NCBI GenBank assembly: GCA_031263485.1
Contig: JAISFS010000137.1
Coordinates: 1 to 53,470, forward strand
Origin: Deltaproteobacteria bacterium
Lineage (GTDB): Bacteria > Desulfobacterota > Desulfarculia > Adiutricales > Adiutricaceae
Length of the DNA stretch: 53,470 nt
Direction: 5' to 3'
Positions 19,548 to 28,622 of the stretch are shown here, piece by piece. The stretch's first letter is position 1. The number at the start of each line of letters is the position of its first letter. Below the pieces are notes generated by a model, which made no database searches, had not been told where the DNA came from, and worked only from the letters and a program-made list of their open reading frames with translations. The translations under genes and the position numbers were made by a program.

Positions 19548-20336
19548 ATGAGCCAGCGAAAAGGGAGCGGGCGGATAGACTCGCGCCTTGACCCGCCTCC
19601 GTCCGAGGGAGTTGCGGGGCTCTGCCCCCCGGAGGGACGGGGCGCCGCTGCGTTGGCCAAGACGGCTGAAGACAGGCTCCAGATCGCGGTCGCCACCTCA
19701 AACGAGGGCAAGCTCAGGGAGTTCACGCTGCTGTTCGGGCCTCTGGATTGCGAGATCTTCGTGGCCTCGCGGTCGTCGCTCGATCGGCTCGGCATCTCCG
19801 GCATCCCGGAGCCGGTCGAGGACGGGGAGACCTTCTACCAGAACGCCTACGTCAAGGCCCGCTACTGGGCGGACATCCTGGGGATGCCCTGCCTGGCGGA
19901 CGATTCGGGGCTCACGGTCCGGGCGCTGGGGGGAGAGCCCGGCGTCAGGAGCGCCCGCTGGGGCGGGAGGGATTTCGCTGCGAAGAGCGGCGAGGAGCAG
20001 TCCCGCTACCTTCTGGAGCGCATGGAGGGGATAGCGGACCGCGCGGCGGCCTTCGTGACGTGCCTGGTCCTGGCGAGGCCATTCCAGAGGCGGGCCTTGG
20101 CTTACCGGGGGTACCTGAGCGGCGAGGTGGCTTTGGAAGCTAAAGGGGGAAACGGCTTCGGCTACGACCGGGGTTTCCTTATCCCGGAGTTGGGCAAGAC
20201 CCTTGCCGAGCTCGGGACGGAGGAAAAGAACGGGATAAGTCACCGCGGCAGGGCCATCCTGGCCATGCGGGCGGACTGGGACGAGGTGACGCGTTTTCTC
20301 CGGAGGGACTTTCAGGACGGAAAGCCTGGCCTCTGA
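19548..20336 (+). CDS. rdgB: XTP/dITP diphosphatase (non-canonical purine NTP pyrophosphatase)
   Basis: The core begins at about 19,680 with LQIAVATSNEGKLREF, the phosphate-binding T-x-N-x-G-K motif of the HAM1/RdgB family. It continues with ETFYQNAYVKARYWA, LADDSGLTVRALGGEPGVRS (the catalytic DDSGL), GNGFGYDRGFLIPE and ISHRGRA near the C-terminus. The enzyme hydrolyses ITP, dITP and XTP to monophosphates, keeping deaminated purines out of DNA and RNA. Relative to the ~200-residue family norm there is a 44-residue N-terminal extension if ATG 19,548 is used. That stretch is Pro/Gly/Arg-rich and looks untranslated, so a later start (perhaps TTG near 19,653) is possible. The gene appears monocistronic. 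Confidence 0.9.
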   Translation: MSQRKGSGRIDSRLDPPPSEGVAGLCPPEGRGAAALAKTAEDRLQIAVATSNEGKLREFTLLFGPLDCEIFVASRSSLDRLGISGIPEPVEDGETFYQNAYVKARYWADILGMPCLADDSGLTVRALGGEPGVRSARWGGRDFAAKSGEEQSRYLLERMEGIADRAAAFVTCLVLARPFQRRALAYRGYLSGEVALEAKGGNGFGYDRGFLIPELGKTLAELGTEEKNGISHRGRAILAMRADWDEVTRFLRRDFQDGKPGL

Positions 20337-21206
20337 GCGTCATTTTCGGGACCCGGACGGAGTCGTCCCGCTCGACGTGTATTCGTTCGAGTCAACCGTT
20401 AAAGGGCGACCCGTTCCTTTCCCTGGAAATGTCACCCGCGCCGCAATCATAGCACATCGGGAATCGGGGACGCCCGCCGACATGATCCCGCTCCGCAGCC
20501 AGTATCGGAGCTTGACATTGCGGAATGGCGGAAGTGGTGATAGCTGATGTCGCCCTCAGGACCGCTGTAACCTCCACTATTCTTCTGCCCGCACCCGCCT
20601 GGGTTCGTCGAGGAAAGCCCTTTGCGGGTCAGGAAGTCCGACACCTCCAAGAAGTCCGAGGGGCACAGGAACTTCAACGGTACCAGTAAGTCGCTAAAAT
20701 CCTGCGGTCACCTGCCCTCGAGGGGGAGGGCGGGCATGAAGCCCTCCGGCAAGAAAGGGTTGTCAAGAAAGGCCCGGAGACTCACCCTGGACATCCGCAT
20801 CCTGACGGCGTGAGCCACGGGACTGGAGTTCGCGTGGCACCTGAGCTAACTCGTGGCGATCCCGCACGGCGCGAACCTGCGGTTGAGCCGGGCGCATCTG
20901 CCTATCTCAGAGTTAGCGGAGAGGGCCTGAATTGGAATGCCAACCTAACAGAGGGGTATATGTTCCAAGGGAAGGAGTGGACGGTGCGCCGGATGACAGG
21001 ATGTATACGGCGGAGCGAGGGGGAGAGCGGTGGCGCGGCGGCTCTTCTCCGCAGAGCGCCTCCTGTCTACACCCATTGACCTGGGCTGTGGAAAAAGTCT
21101 CCCGAGCATGAGAAGAAGGGCAAGGGCACATATCAACAAATCTAACTAATTCAAATCAGATCGGGCAAAACGTCGATTTTTAGGACAATGCAGATATGAT
21201 ATGTGA
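20337..21206. other. Decayed intergenic DNA, no recognisable gene
   Basis: Composition changes here from the GC-rich housekeeping block to more mixed DNA. Several short frames exist on both strands but none shows a known motif. This is the left edge of the pseudogene-rich island. Confidence 0.4.
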
Positions 21207-21212
21207 AAGATT

Positions 21213-21387
21213 GATTCCACTGCAAAAACCCCCTCCCTCACCTCCTGGCAGTCATCTGAGGGCCGAGTATCTTGGTAAAGGCCGCGCAGATGTGCGGTGG
21301 TTTAACGCTTTAGCGCCAGGATGCCAATGCGATGGGCGCATAAAGTTCCGCATCCCTGTCGAGGTGGAGGGTTTTTGCAGTGGAATC
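21213..21387. mobile_element. MITE family 2: 175-bp element with 19-bp TIRs and 6-bp target duplication
   Basis: The left end GATTCCACTGCAAAAACCC (21,213-21,231) and the right end are perfect 19-bp inverted repeats; the reverse complement of 21,369-21,387 is identical. The element is flanked on both sides by AAGATT (21,207-21,212 and 21,388-21,393), a perfect 6-bp direct repeat as left by a DDE transposase. The interior (~137 bp) has no recognisable gene. Size, perfect ends and target duplication define a miniature inverted-repeat element mobilised in trans. The parental insertion sequence is not in the window. Confidence 0.85.
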
Positions 21388-21393
21388 AAGATT

Positions 21394-21769
21394 TGGAATG
21401 AAGGAGGCGTTGCCTAAGGGAAGTTCAATTCGTATGTTTTACACACATCTCATTGATGCCGACTCCCCTCACGTTGTCATGCGGGCTGGCCAGGATGATC
21501 GAATGGCTGGCGGTTGGCATCGGGTCCGGAGCGGCACAGGAATTCATTGCGTTCAAGACAACTGAAGGCCACTGAAGGTCACTGAAGGCAGCGATGGCAA
21601 TCTGGAGGCATCGCCGTATCCTAGAGGTTCATGGTGGTCAGCTTCCGCACATGCGCGGACACACTGTTCGGGGAGGGCTTCGTGAAACTGGCTGCCGAGC
21701 GGGCCGGGTTGCCTGAGATTCTTCTGTGTCGTCTCTGTGAGGGTCACAGGTCTGCCCCCGTCTGGCGGA
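21394..21769. other. Intergenic, no recognisable gene
   Basis: No gene was recognised. A triplicated 10-bp motif (CACTGAAGGT-like, about 21,560-21,590) is the only visible structure. Confidence 0.4.
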
Positions 21770-22206
21770 TACCGGCATAGTCCCGGAGCCTCGCCTGGAG
21801 ATCCCGAACGGGCCCGCAGCAGACGAGCTGTGCCGCTATCCGGTTGCATCGGGCCTCTGCGGGGAGGGGCAGGCCCCGAAAGGAATCGTCTGTTTCGTCA
21901 GGCCAGAATGCCTCCGAGTCCCTCCCGATCGGAATTTTCAGGGGGCTGCCTGACGCTGGGCCCGGACACAGAAATTGCCCGGCATTCCAGTCGGCTGTCT
22001 TCGTTGGGGAACAGTCATTACTACTCGTGGAAACGAGCGGTTTTGGGCCATGTCTTGCCTGCTTCCTTCACGTGCCGTCTTTGGTAATACCTCAATAAGA
22101 CAATAATCAGTGGTTTGACTCAGAACCCGTAAAGTTGTACGATACGGTCAGTGGCGGTATGACCGCGTGCATTGTTGCGAAGATCGACAGACGGTAGGAG
22201 GACCCG
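21770..22206 (+). repeat. Segmental duplication, upstream part, copy 1
   Basis: Several blocks match 28,180-28,622 in the same order and orientation. They include the stretch around GGAGCCTCGCCTGGAGA (21,785), the block around TTCAGGGGGCTGCC (21,939), CCGGCATTCCAGTCGG (21,980) and CAGAACCCGTAAAGTTGTA (22,121-22,139). The similarity continues directly into the AAA-ATPase/nuclease paralogue downstream, so gene and upstream DNA were copied together. Confidence 0.7.
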
Positions 22207-24053
22207 ATGACCCTACAATTGCCCACGCTCCCAGTGGGCTGGCAACTTTTTGAAAAGCTTAGGCAAAAAAAAGCCGTCTACGTCGACAAGACGCAGTATC
22301 TCCCGATGTTGCGAGAGGCGGGCGATATCGTCTTTTGCTCCCGTCCTCGCCGTTTCGGCAAGTCGCTTACGGTCCACGCCTTGGACGCCTACCACTCGGG
22401 CCGGACTGAGCTTTTCCGGGGACTCGCGGCAGAGCGGCATATGAGCTCACCCGATTTTACTGCGCGACCGGTCATCCGACTGGACATGAACAGGGTAGCG
22501 GGCAGCGACAGCTTAGAGATTTTGGAAATGAAAATCAAAGACGTTCTTGGAGATAATGCCAAACGGCATAAGGTTTCCCTTAACTGGACCGATTCCGCAG
22601 GTGCCTTGTTTTCCATTTTAAGGGACGTCCATGAGGTTAAAGGCAAAAAGGTCGTCCTCCTGATCGATGAATATGACGCCCCGATTATCAAGCTTATCGA
22701 GAGGGAAAGGATCGTATTCAATGAGCTTTTGCTTGCCAAAACGCGGTTGGTCATTCGTGAATTCTATTCTCAAATCAAATCCGCAGAAGAGCACATCGAG
22801 TTCGTTTTCATCACTGGTGTTACAAAATTGTCCAGGATGGGGATGTTTTCACTGCTCAATAACCTGATCGATATCTCGCTCCGTCCAGAATTCGCTTCAT
22901 TCATGGGGTATACCCAGAAGGAGCTGGAGGATTATTTCGCACCCTTCATACTTAATATCGTTGGGAAACGCGGGAAGGACGAAAAGTATCTTCTGGATGC
23001 TATCCGCGACTATTACGACGGATTTTCATTCGACGGAAAAACGATGCTGTATTGCCCGTTTTCGATACTCTCTTTTTTCGCCGACGTTCAATCCTTCATA
23101 GCCGATGGACAATTTGCCAATTATTGATGGAATCCGGGTCTAATACACTCGTCAGGAAATTCTTCAAAGACAAAGCCCTCACTGTCGATCAGTTCCAGGG
23201 CTTCTGAGTAGACCGGGATTTCGCCAGAAATCCCGGAGAAATAGATGCCACCGCACCGGCAGGATTTCTTTACCAGGCAGGCTATTTGACCCTACCGGCA
23301 GAGAGCGGCGAGTCGGCAGAGAGCGCCAAGACGGCAGAGAGCGCCAAGCCATATGTCCTACGCTATCCAAACCGCGAGGTCCGTTCGGCCATTTCCTCCC
23401 TGTTCCTTGAGAACATCAATCTCGCTTGGACAGATATCAACCAGTCAGGTCGCGATCTGAGGCAACATCTGTCAAATGGCGATGTCCCCGGTATGGTCAA
23501 CGTCTTCACGCGGGTTCTCGATGGCATAATCCACTTCGACCATGCGGACGCCAACCGTGAGCCCAGAGAAGGGAGCGTGGAAAAGGCTATCATCGAGACG
23601 GTTCCCGATGATTTCCCGGAGGCCATACGGCGGAAGCTGGCCGGGATACTGACCGAGAGGCTGATGAGGAAGAAAGGCGAGAGCTTCTACCGTTCCATAC
23701 TGCATACCTGCCTGTGGATGGGCTGGGCTAAGGTGACTCCCGAGAAGCCGGAGAGCATCGGCAACCTCGACCTGGAGGCGACCTATGGAGATAAGGAGTA
23801 CGTCATTGAGCTGAAAATGACGGAAGATGCTGAAGGCGCCGATGCGGCTGTCCGGGCGGGAATGCACCAGATGCTCGGAAAAGGTTACGGTCGTAGCTTG
23901 GACGACCCCATCCGGGTGACCATGGTCATCGGCAGGAAGGAAAGGAATATCGTGGCCTGCCGCTTCATGAAGGACGGAAGCGAGACGGACGCCGAGATCA
24001 AGATCAAGGGGAAGCCGACCTCACTGGACTCTCGGCGTGAAATCTCGGAATAG
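22207..24053 (+). pseudogene. AAA-ATPase-like / PD-(D/E)XK nuclease fusion protein, copy A (split)
   Basis: AGGAGG precedes ATG 22,207. The N-half (306 codons) carries the AAA-ATPase-like domain of the PF09820 type: VDKTQYLPMLREAG, the Walker A-like RPRRFGKSLTVHALDAYHSG, Walker B VVLLIDEYDAPI, then FITGVTKLSRMGMFSLLNNL. It stops at TGA 23,125, where one G is missing compared with copy C at NYWMES; the stop overlaps an ATG (TGATG) that restores the original frame. In that frame a second TGA (23,205) interrupts the sequence, after which it is open to 24,053 and holds the PF08011-type nuclease part with NLDLEATYGDKEYVIELKM and GRKERNIVACRF. A short in-frame expansion (AESGESAESAKTAESAK, about 23,298-23,347) sits between the halves. 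Members are often multicopy in anaerobes; their role is not established. The gene is probably inactive as a fusion. Confidence 0.85.
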
Positions 24054-25250
24054 CGTCCCTGGGCGATCGATGGCCAATTGCTGGTCAGGAACACGGCTGG
24101 GTCAAGTATTTCGCGTCACGGTTCGCTCCAAGCACAGCGCATTGATGAGTCTTTGTCCTGGTTTTCTCGTGACGCTGTTCCATGAGTATTGACATGTGCA
24201 GGCTGGAGTCTGGGTAGCACCATACGGACCCTTGCGGTTTCGTTGTTTTCGCGGTCGGATTCGGGACCCGTTGCCAGAGCCTCAAATCAGACAAACACCG
24301 CACTGAGGGGTAGTGTTGCAGATACAGACCGACCAAATTCCTCGTGGCGTTCCAGGCTCCTGATGGCGGCGGGTGCCTTCGCTTCAAGCGTAGGGTCATG
24401 GGGTTCCGCGCGGCATACTCTCAGGGAGTAGACGCAGAGAACCGACTCGATCCTTTCAGGTTCGGGTGCCTTTGGACTTTCCGTCCATTCCATTACGTTC
24501 ACATGACCCCTTGTCGTAGCAAATCAGGCAGGGCTAAAACGCCAGAGCGTGTCGTACCGATGCGTGTCAGGTAATCTCTCCAATCAGGCTAGCCCATGCG
24601 ACTTGAGGTGTCCGGACGTTTTAGCTAGATAGCCGTCCAAAGCTCTCGCTGCTGATTCAGGCGGAGAGCAGACCGACCAGGGCCGTAAAATGGCAAGGAA
24701 GACCACCTTGACATGCCCTCCCACAGAATGGCCTCCGGCGGTTCCCGGCACGCTCTCTCTACGTCTGGTACCTGAGGTACGTCTGTCTCCTGGAACCGTC
24801 TTCGAACCGTCACGTAGCTCGGGTTTGCATCAGCTCCCAAAACCCCAGTTGATCTGTTCCCGGCCCCAGTCAGGATCGTAGATACCGAGGCGATTTTCAA
24901 CGTGCTTGACGGCTTAGGCTGAATCAGCAGTTTCCCCGCCGAACATGACTGCTCGCGTACCCTCTCTGGAATCTGATCTGCCCTGTCCTCTATATCATGA
25001 ATCGACCACTGTCTGAACCGCAAGGTTAGGCGTTCATGGGATTGCCAAAGGTTGAAACGGAGCAGTCCGGCTTCCTTGATGAGTTCCATGTTTCACGAGC
25101 TGAATTTATCCATGGTCATCGCTCGGTCGCTTGCGATTTTCTGATAAATCCTGTATGATCGTGTACGACATTGGATATCGGGGCTAAACGCGAAAATTGA
25201 TCGCGTGGAACGCCTCGCTTTTGGTATGGACTAGCGCTTGCCGCCTTTCT
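24054..25250. other. Decayed intergenic DNA between copies A and B
   Basis: No gene was recognised. The longest minus-strand frame (24,625-25,089, starting MELIKEAGLLRF) shows no known motif and has no clear ribosome site. The segment may be remains of earlier insertions. Confidence 0.4.
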
Positions 25251-25456
25251 TATCCATGACGGAACAGTAATAAATCGGAACGGCAACACGAGGCAGGCAC
25301 GGCCCCTGGTCGTTGGCCTCATGAAGGCGTAAGGGCAGGCAAAACGTGCCTGTTATAGGGGCATGACTTCCCTGACGTCCTGATTGGACCGCCGCAGCCT
25401 AATCCGGCTCTTCATCATGAATCACTCGCCGGCATATTACTGTGGTGTCATCCATA
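25251..25456 (-). mobile_element. MITE family 1, copy 2 (~206 bp)
   Basis: The left end starts TATCCATGACGGAACAGTAA; the right end read in reverse starts TATGGATGACACCACAGTAA. Both continue to a ...CGG motif, giving about 28-bp imperfect inverted repeats. The interval aligns end to end with 12,559-12,757 in the opposite orientation. The dinucleotide TA occurs at both outer boundaries, which would fit a TA target, but the first copy does not show this clearly. Confidence 0.65.
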
Positions 25457-25580
25457 TCAGGCCAAAAATGTTCAATATCCGAGTTAATGTCAATCGTTCA
25501 TCGATGTTCAGATTACATATTGTGATATGCAGGGATCATGTCGCGGCTTAAGATTAGGATCCGCAACCGGAGAAGAACTC

Positions 25581-27368
25581 ATGTCCCAGGAGGGATTGCC
25601 ATTATTACCTCTAGGCTGGACGACTTTCGAGGAACTGAGGCAAAATAGAGCGGTTTACGTTGACAAGACGAAGTTTCTTCCGATGATATCGGATGCTGGC
25701 AAGTACGTCTTTTGCGCCCGGCCCCGCCGCTTCGGTAAGTCTTTGACAATCAGCGCCATTGATGCCTTCTGCTCTGGCAGGACTGAGCTTTTTCGTGGAC
25801 TTGCTGTTGAGAAGGATATGGTTTCCCCATGTTTTATTTCCAAGCCGGTCATTAACCTGGACATGAATTCTGTGGCAGGGAGTCGGAATATCGACATTTT
25901 GGAAAAGAATTTTTGGGAATGTCTTGGAGATATCGCTAAGAGGCACGGGGTCTCCCTGAGAGGGGCCGATTCCGCGCGCGCCTTTCTCTATCTCATGAAA
26001 GACGTCCGCGAGTCGAGCGACAGAAGGATTGTCGTATTGATCGACGAATACGACTCACCGGTCATCACCATTATCCGGAACGAAATGCCTGAAAACGGCA
26101 ATCTGCTCGACTTGACACGGTACGTCATGCGCGAGTTCTATTCCCAGATCAAGTCAGCCGATAAGGATATCGAGTCAGTTTTTATCACCGGAGTTACAAA
26201 ATTTTCAAAGATGGGTGTATTTTCCGAACTCAACAATCTGGTTGATATCTCCATCAGACCACAATTCGGAGAATTCATGGGATATACCCAGAATGAACTT
26301 ATCAAGAATTTCAGGCGCTACATCACAAATACTGCCGAGGAACTCAAGATGGACGAAAAGGATCTCTTGGATAAACTCGGCCGTTATTACGATGGGTTTT
26401 CGTTCGATGGGCAATCAAAGCTGTACAATCCCTTTTCAGTCCTTTCTTTTTTCGGCGAGAAGCAGTTCGATAATTTCTGAATGGAATCAGAGTCCAACAC
26501 CCTGGTAAAAAAATTCCTGAAGGACAAGGCCCTTGTCGCCGAGCAATTCGAAGGTTTGGTGGTCAGCAGAGAATTCGCCAGAACTCCCGGGGAAATCGAT
26601 GCCACCTCCCCCGAAGGATTCCTCTACCAGGCTGGCTACCTGACCCTGCGGTCCAAAGGCGGTGACTTGTTTAACCTTGACTACCCTAACTTTGAAGTCC
26701 GTTCGGCAATTTCGACCCTGTTTCTTGAGAACCTCGCCCTCGCGTTTTCCTGGGCCGGTATCAGCGCCGCAGGCAAGGAGTTGAATCTGTGCCTGGCGAC
26801 CGTAGATGTACCCGGCATGGTCTCCGTCCTAATTAGGCTTTTCGCCGGAATATGTTATGATGATCATTCAATGGCAAACCGCGAGCCGGATCGCGGGATC
26901 CTTGCGGATATCATCCGCAAGGTGGGGGTGATTCTTTCCTTTGGCAAGCGAAGGAGGCTATCCGAGTCGTTGGCCGAACTTTTCCGCAGGAAGATGGGCG
27001 AAGGCTTCTACCGTTCCATGCTTCACGCCAGCCTGAGTATGGCAGGAGCCAAGGTTACGCCCGAGACGCACATCGGTCACGGTCGGGTCGATCTGCTGGC
27101 GGACTGCGGTGATCTGACTTACGTCATCGAGCTGAAGATGGCGAAAGACGCCAAGAGGGGAATGGCGGGTGTTCTGGCGGGAATCAGCCAGATCCGAAAC
27201 AGAGGATACGCTCGCGCCTTCAAGAATCCTGTTCCGGTGTCGATCGCCATCGGCAGGAAGGAAAGGAACATCGTTGCATGTCGTTTCGAGTGGGACGGCC
27301 TGGAGAAAGCCGTTGAGATCGATAAGTCGGAGACGGCGTTTGAGATCAAAGATCCGGAGAAGACCTAG
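25581..27368 (+). pseudogene. AAA-ATPase-like / PD-(D/E)XK nuclease fusion protein, copy B (in-frame UGA)
   Basis: The likely start is ATG 25,581 (MSQEGLPLLPLGWTTFEEL) with GGAGAAG upstream. The N-half has VDKTKFLPMISDAG, RPRRFGKSLTISAIDAFCSG (Walker A-like), VVLIDEYDSPVI (Walker B) and FITGVTKFSKMGVFSELNNL. At 26,478-26,480 TGA replaces the Trp seen in copy C (NYWMES), immediately followed by ATG in the same frame. The rest (26,481-27,368) is open for 295 codons and carries the nuclease half with GHGRVDLLADCGDLTYVIEL and GRKERNIVACRFE. The single lesion is this one nonsense codon, so this is the best preserved copy. Readthrough, or reinitiation at the adjacent ATG, could still give two proteins. 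Its C-half is very similar to that of copy C, whereas its N-half is more distant. Confidence 0.85.
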
Positions 27369-28179
27369 ATTTATCGTGGGGCTAAAGATCTCCGCTTTAC
27401 CATAGTGCCTTGTAACATGCTTTTTCTGGCTCTTCGACCTATACTTGGCCTGCCTGATGTTCTTTGGGGACATCTCTAGTACGGCAGGCCCGCCACTCCC
27501 GTAGCTTTCCCCGACTCCCGGACGACAATTACCGAGGACGTCCCGGAACGCCGCGCGGAGAATCCGAAAGTGCCAACACCAGGTGATCTGATCCGTTATC
27601 TGATGTCAGCAAGTCGGGTCGGAAGTACTCGTCCGTCACCTTCGACGGGAGAAACAGGAGGGCAGCCACCTCTGACTGGGGACACTCCAACTCAGGACTA
27701 TTCGCCCGGCTTAATATTCGCCCGGCTTAAAGAGGGGGGTGCCCCCGCCATCGGTAGCGTCCTGGCGCGGGAATCTGGTTCAGATACAGCTTCGGAAGTG
27801 GCGTTCCGACCACGCGGGCGTGGCTTATTTAACCTGAATTTGCCTGCCTGAGGTTCTTCAGGGATATCTGCAAGGACCAGTTGAATATATCGAAGCGGCA
27901 AAGTCATGAATCAATCCATTGTGGAGAGGCTGCCTGTTATCAACAACATTAATGTTCATGGCATTCATCAAAACATTTTATACACTAGGCTCCTTGGTCA
28001 TTCTGGGATCGCAGATCGCCCCTGCCAAGAAGTCTGTTGCATAAATCGCAAGGCATTAGAATGGCATTAAGTGGTTGAGGTGGGGCTACCTCTTATCTAC
28101 CACATGTAAACTTATCCATTTTTCAATACCCTGTATGCAACACAGGCTCATAGAGCCCTTCTTTACTCTTCCCCCCCGG
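27369..28179. other. Decayed intergenic DNA between copies B and C
   Basis: No gene was recognised on either strand. A 12-bp repeat (CGCCCGGCTTAA at about 27,703 and 27,718) lies side by side near 27,715. TGTTGCATAAATC near 28,030 resembles ends of some insertion sequences but has no partner, so it is not called. Confidence 0.4.
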
Positions 28180-28622
28180 AGATTTCACGAGCCGTCCAGG
28201 AGCCTCGCATGGAGAACCCGATCGAGCCAACATCAGGCGAGCTGATCCCCATCCTGGCAGCATCGGGCATCTGTTGGTAGAGTCAGGCACCGAAATGGTT
28301 TGACAGATTCCTATCCAACAGTTCACTCCGTGCTCCTCATGATGAAGCTGTTCAGGGGCCTGCCCGATGAGGGACCCGGATGCGAAAATTCCCCAGCATT
28401 CCGGTCGGTCGGCTGGCATTGGTGGATGTCCTTCTTCACTTCACTTGGGAACGTCCTTGTCTTGGGCCACGGCATGTCGACTTTCTTCAAGTGCCTCCAT
28501 GGCAAGACCTCATAACTCAATGATCTGTGGATTGACCCAGAACCCGTAAAGTTGTAGAATACGATCAGAGTCTGAATGTAGTAGTTCCATTTGAGAAGAT
28601 CGGCAGCCTGAAGGAGTATCCG
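28180..28622 (+). repeat. Segmental duplication, upstream part, copy 2
   Basis: This matches 21,770-22,206 in order and orientation: GGAGCCTCGCATGGAGA (28,200), TTCAGGGGCCTGCC (28,350), CCAGCATTCCGGTCGG (28,393) and CAGAACCCGTAAAGTTGTA (28,540). Small insertions and deletions separate the blocks. The match continues into copy C of the ATPase/nuclease gene. Confidence 0.7.

Noticed and set aside
24625..25089. Possible transposase fragment (minus-strand frame starting MELIKEAGLLRF)
   Set aside because: No DDE or other catalytic motif and no homology that I can recognise. Kept only as decayed DNA.
23125..26480. UGA decoded as Trp (alternative genetic code)
   Set aside because: UGA ends rdgB, flgM's upstream partner and the RND adaptor, and Trp is encoded by TGG throughout. 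Only the damaged paralogues have UGA at a Trp position.
28030..28045. TGTTGCATAAATC as an insertion-sequence end
   Set aside because: No matching inverted copy, target duplication or transposase remnant was found nearby.
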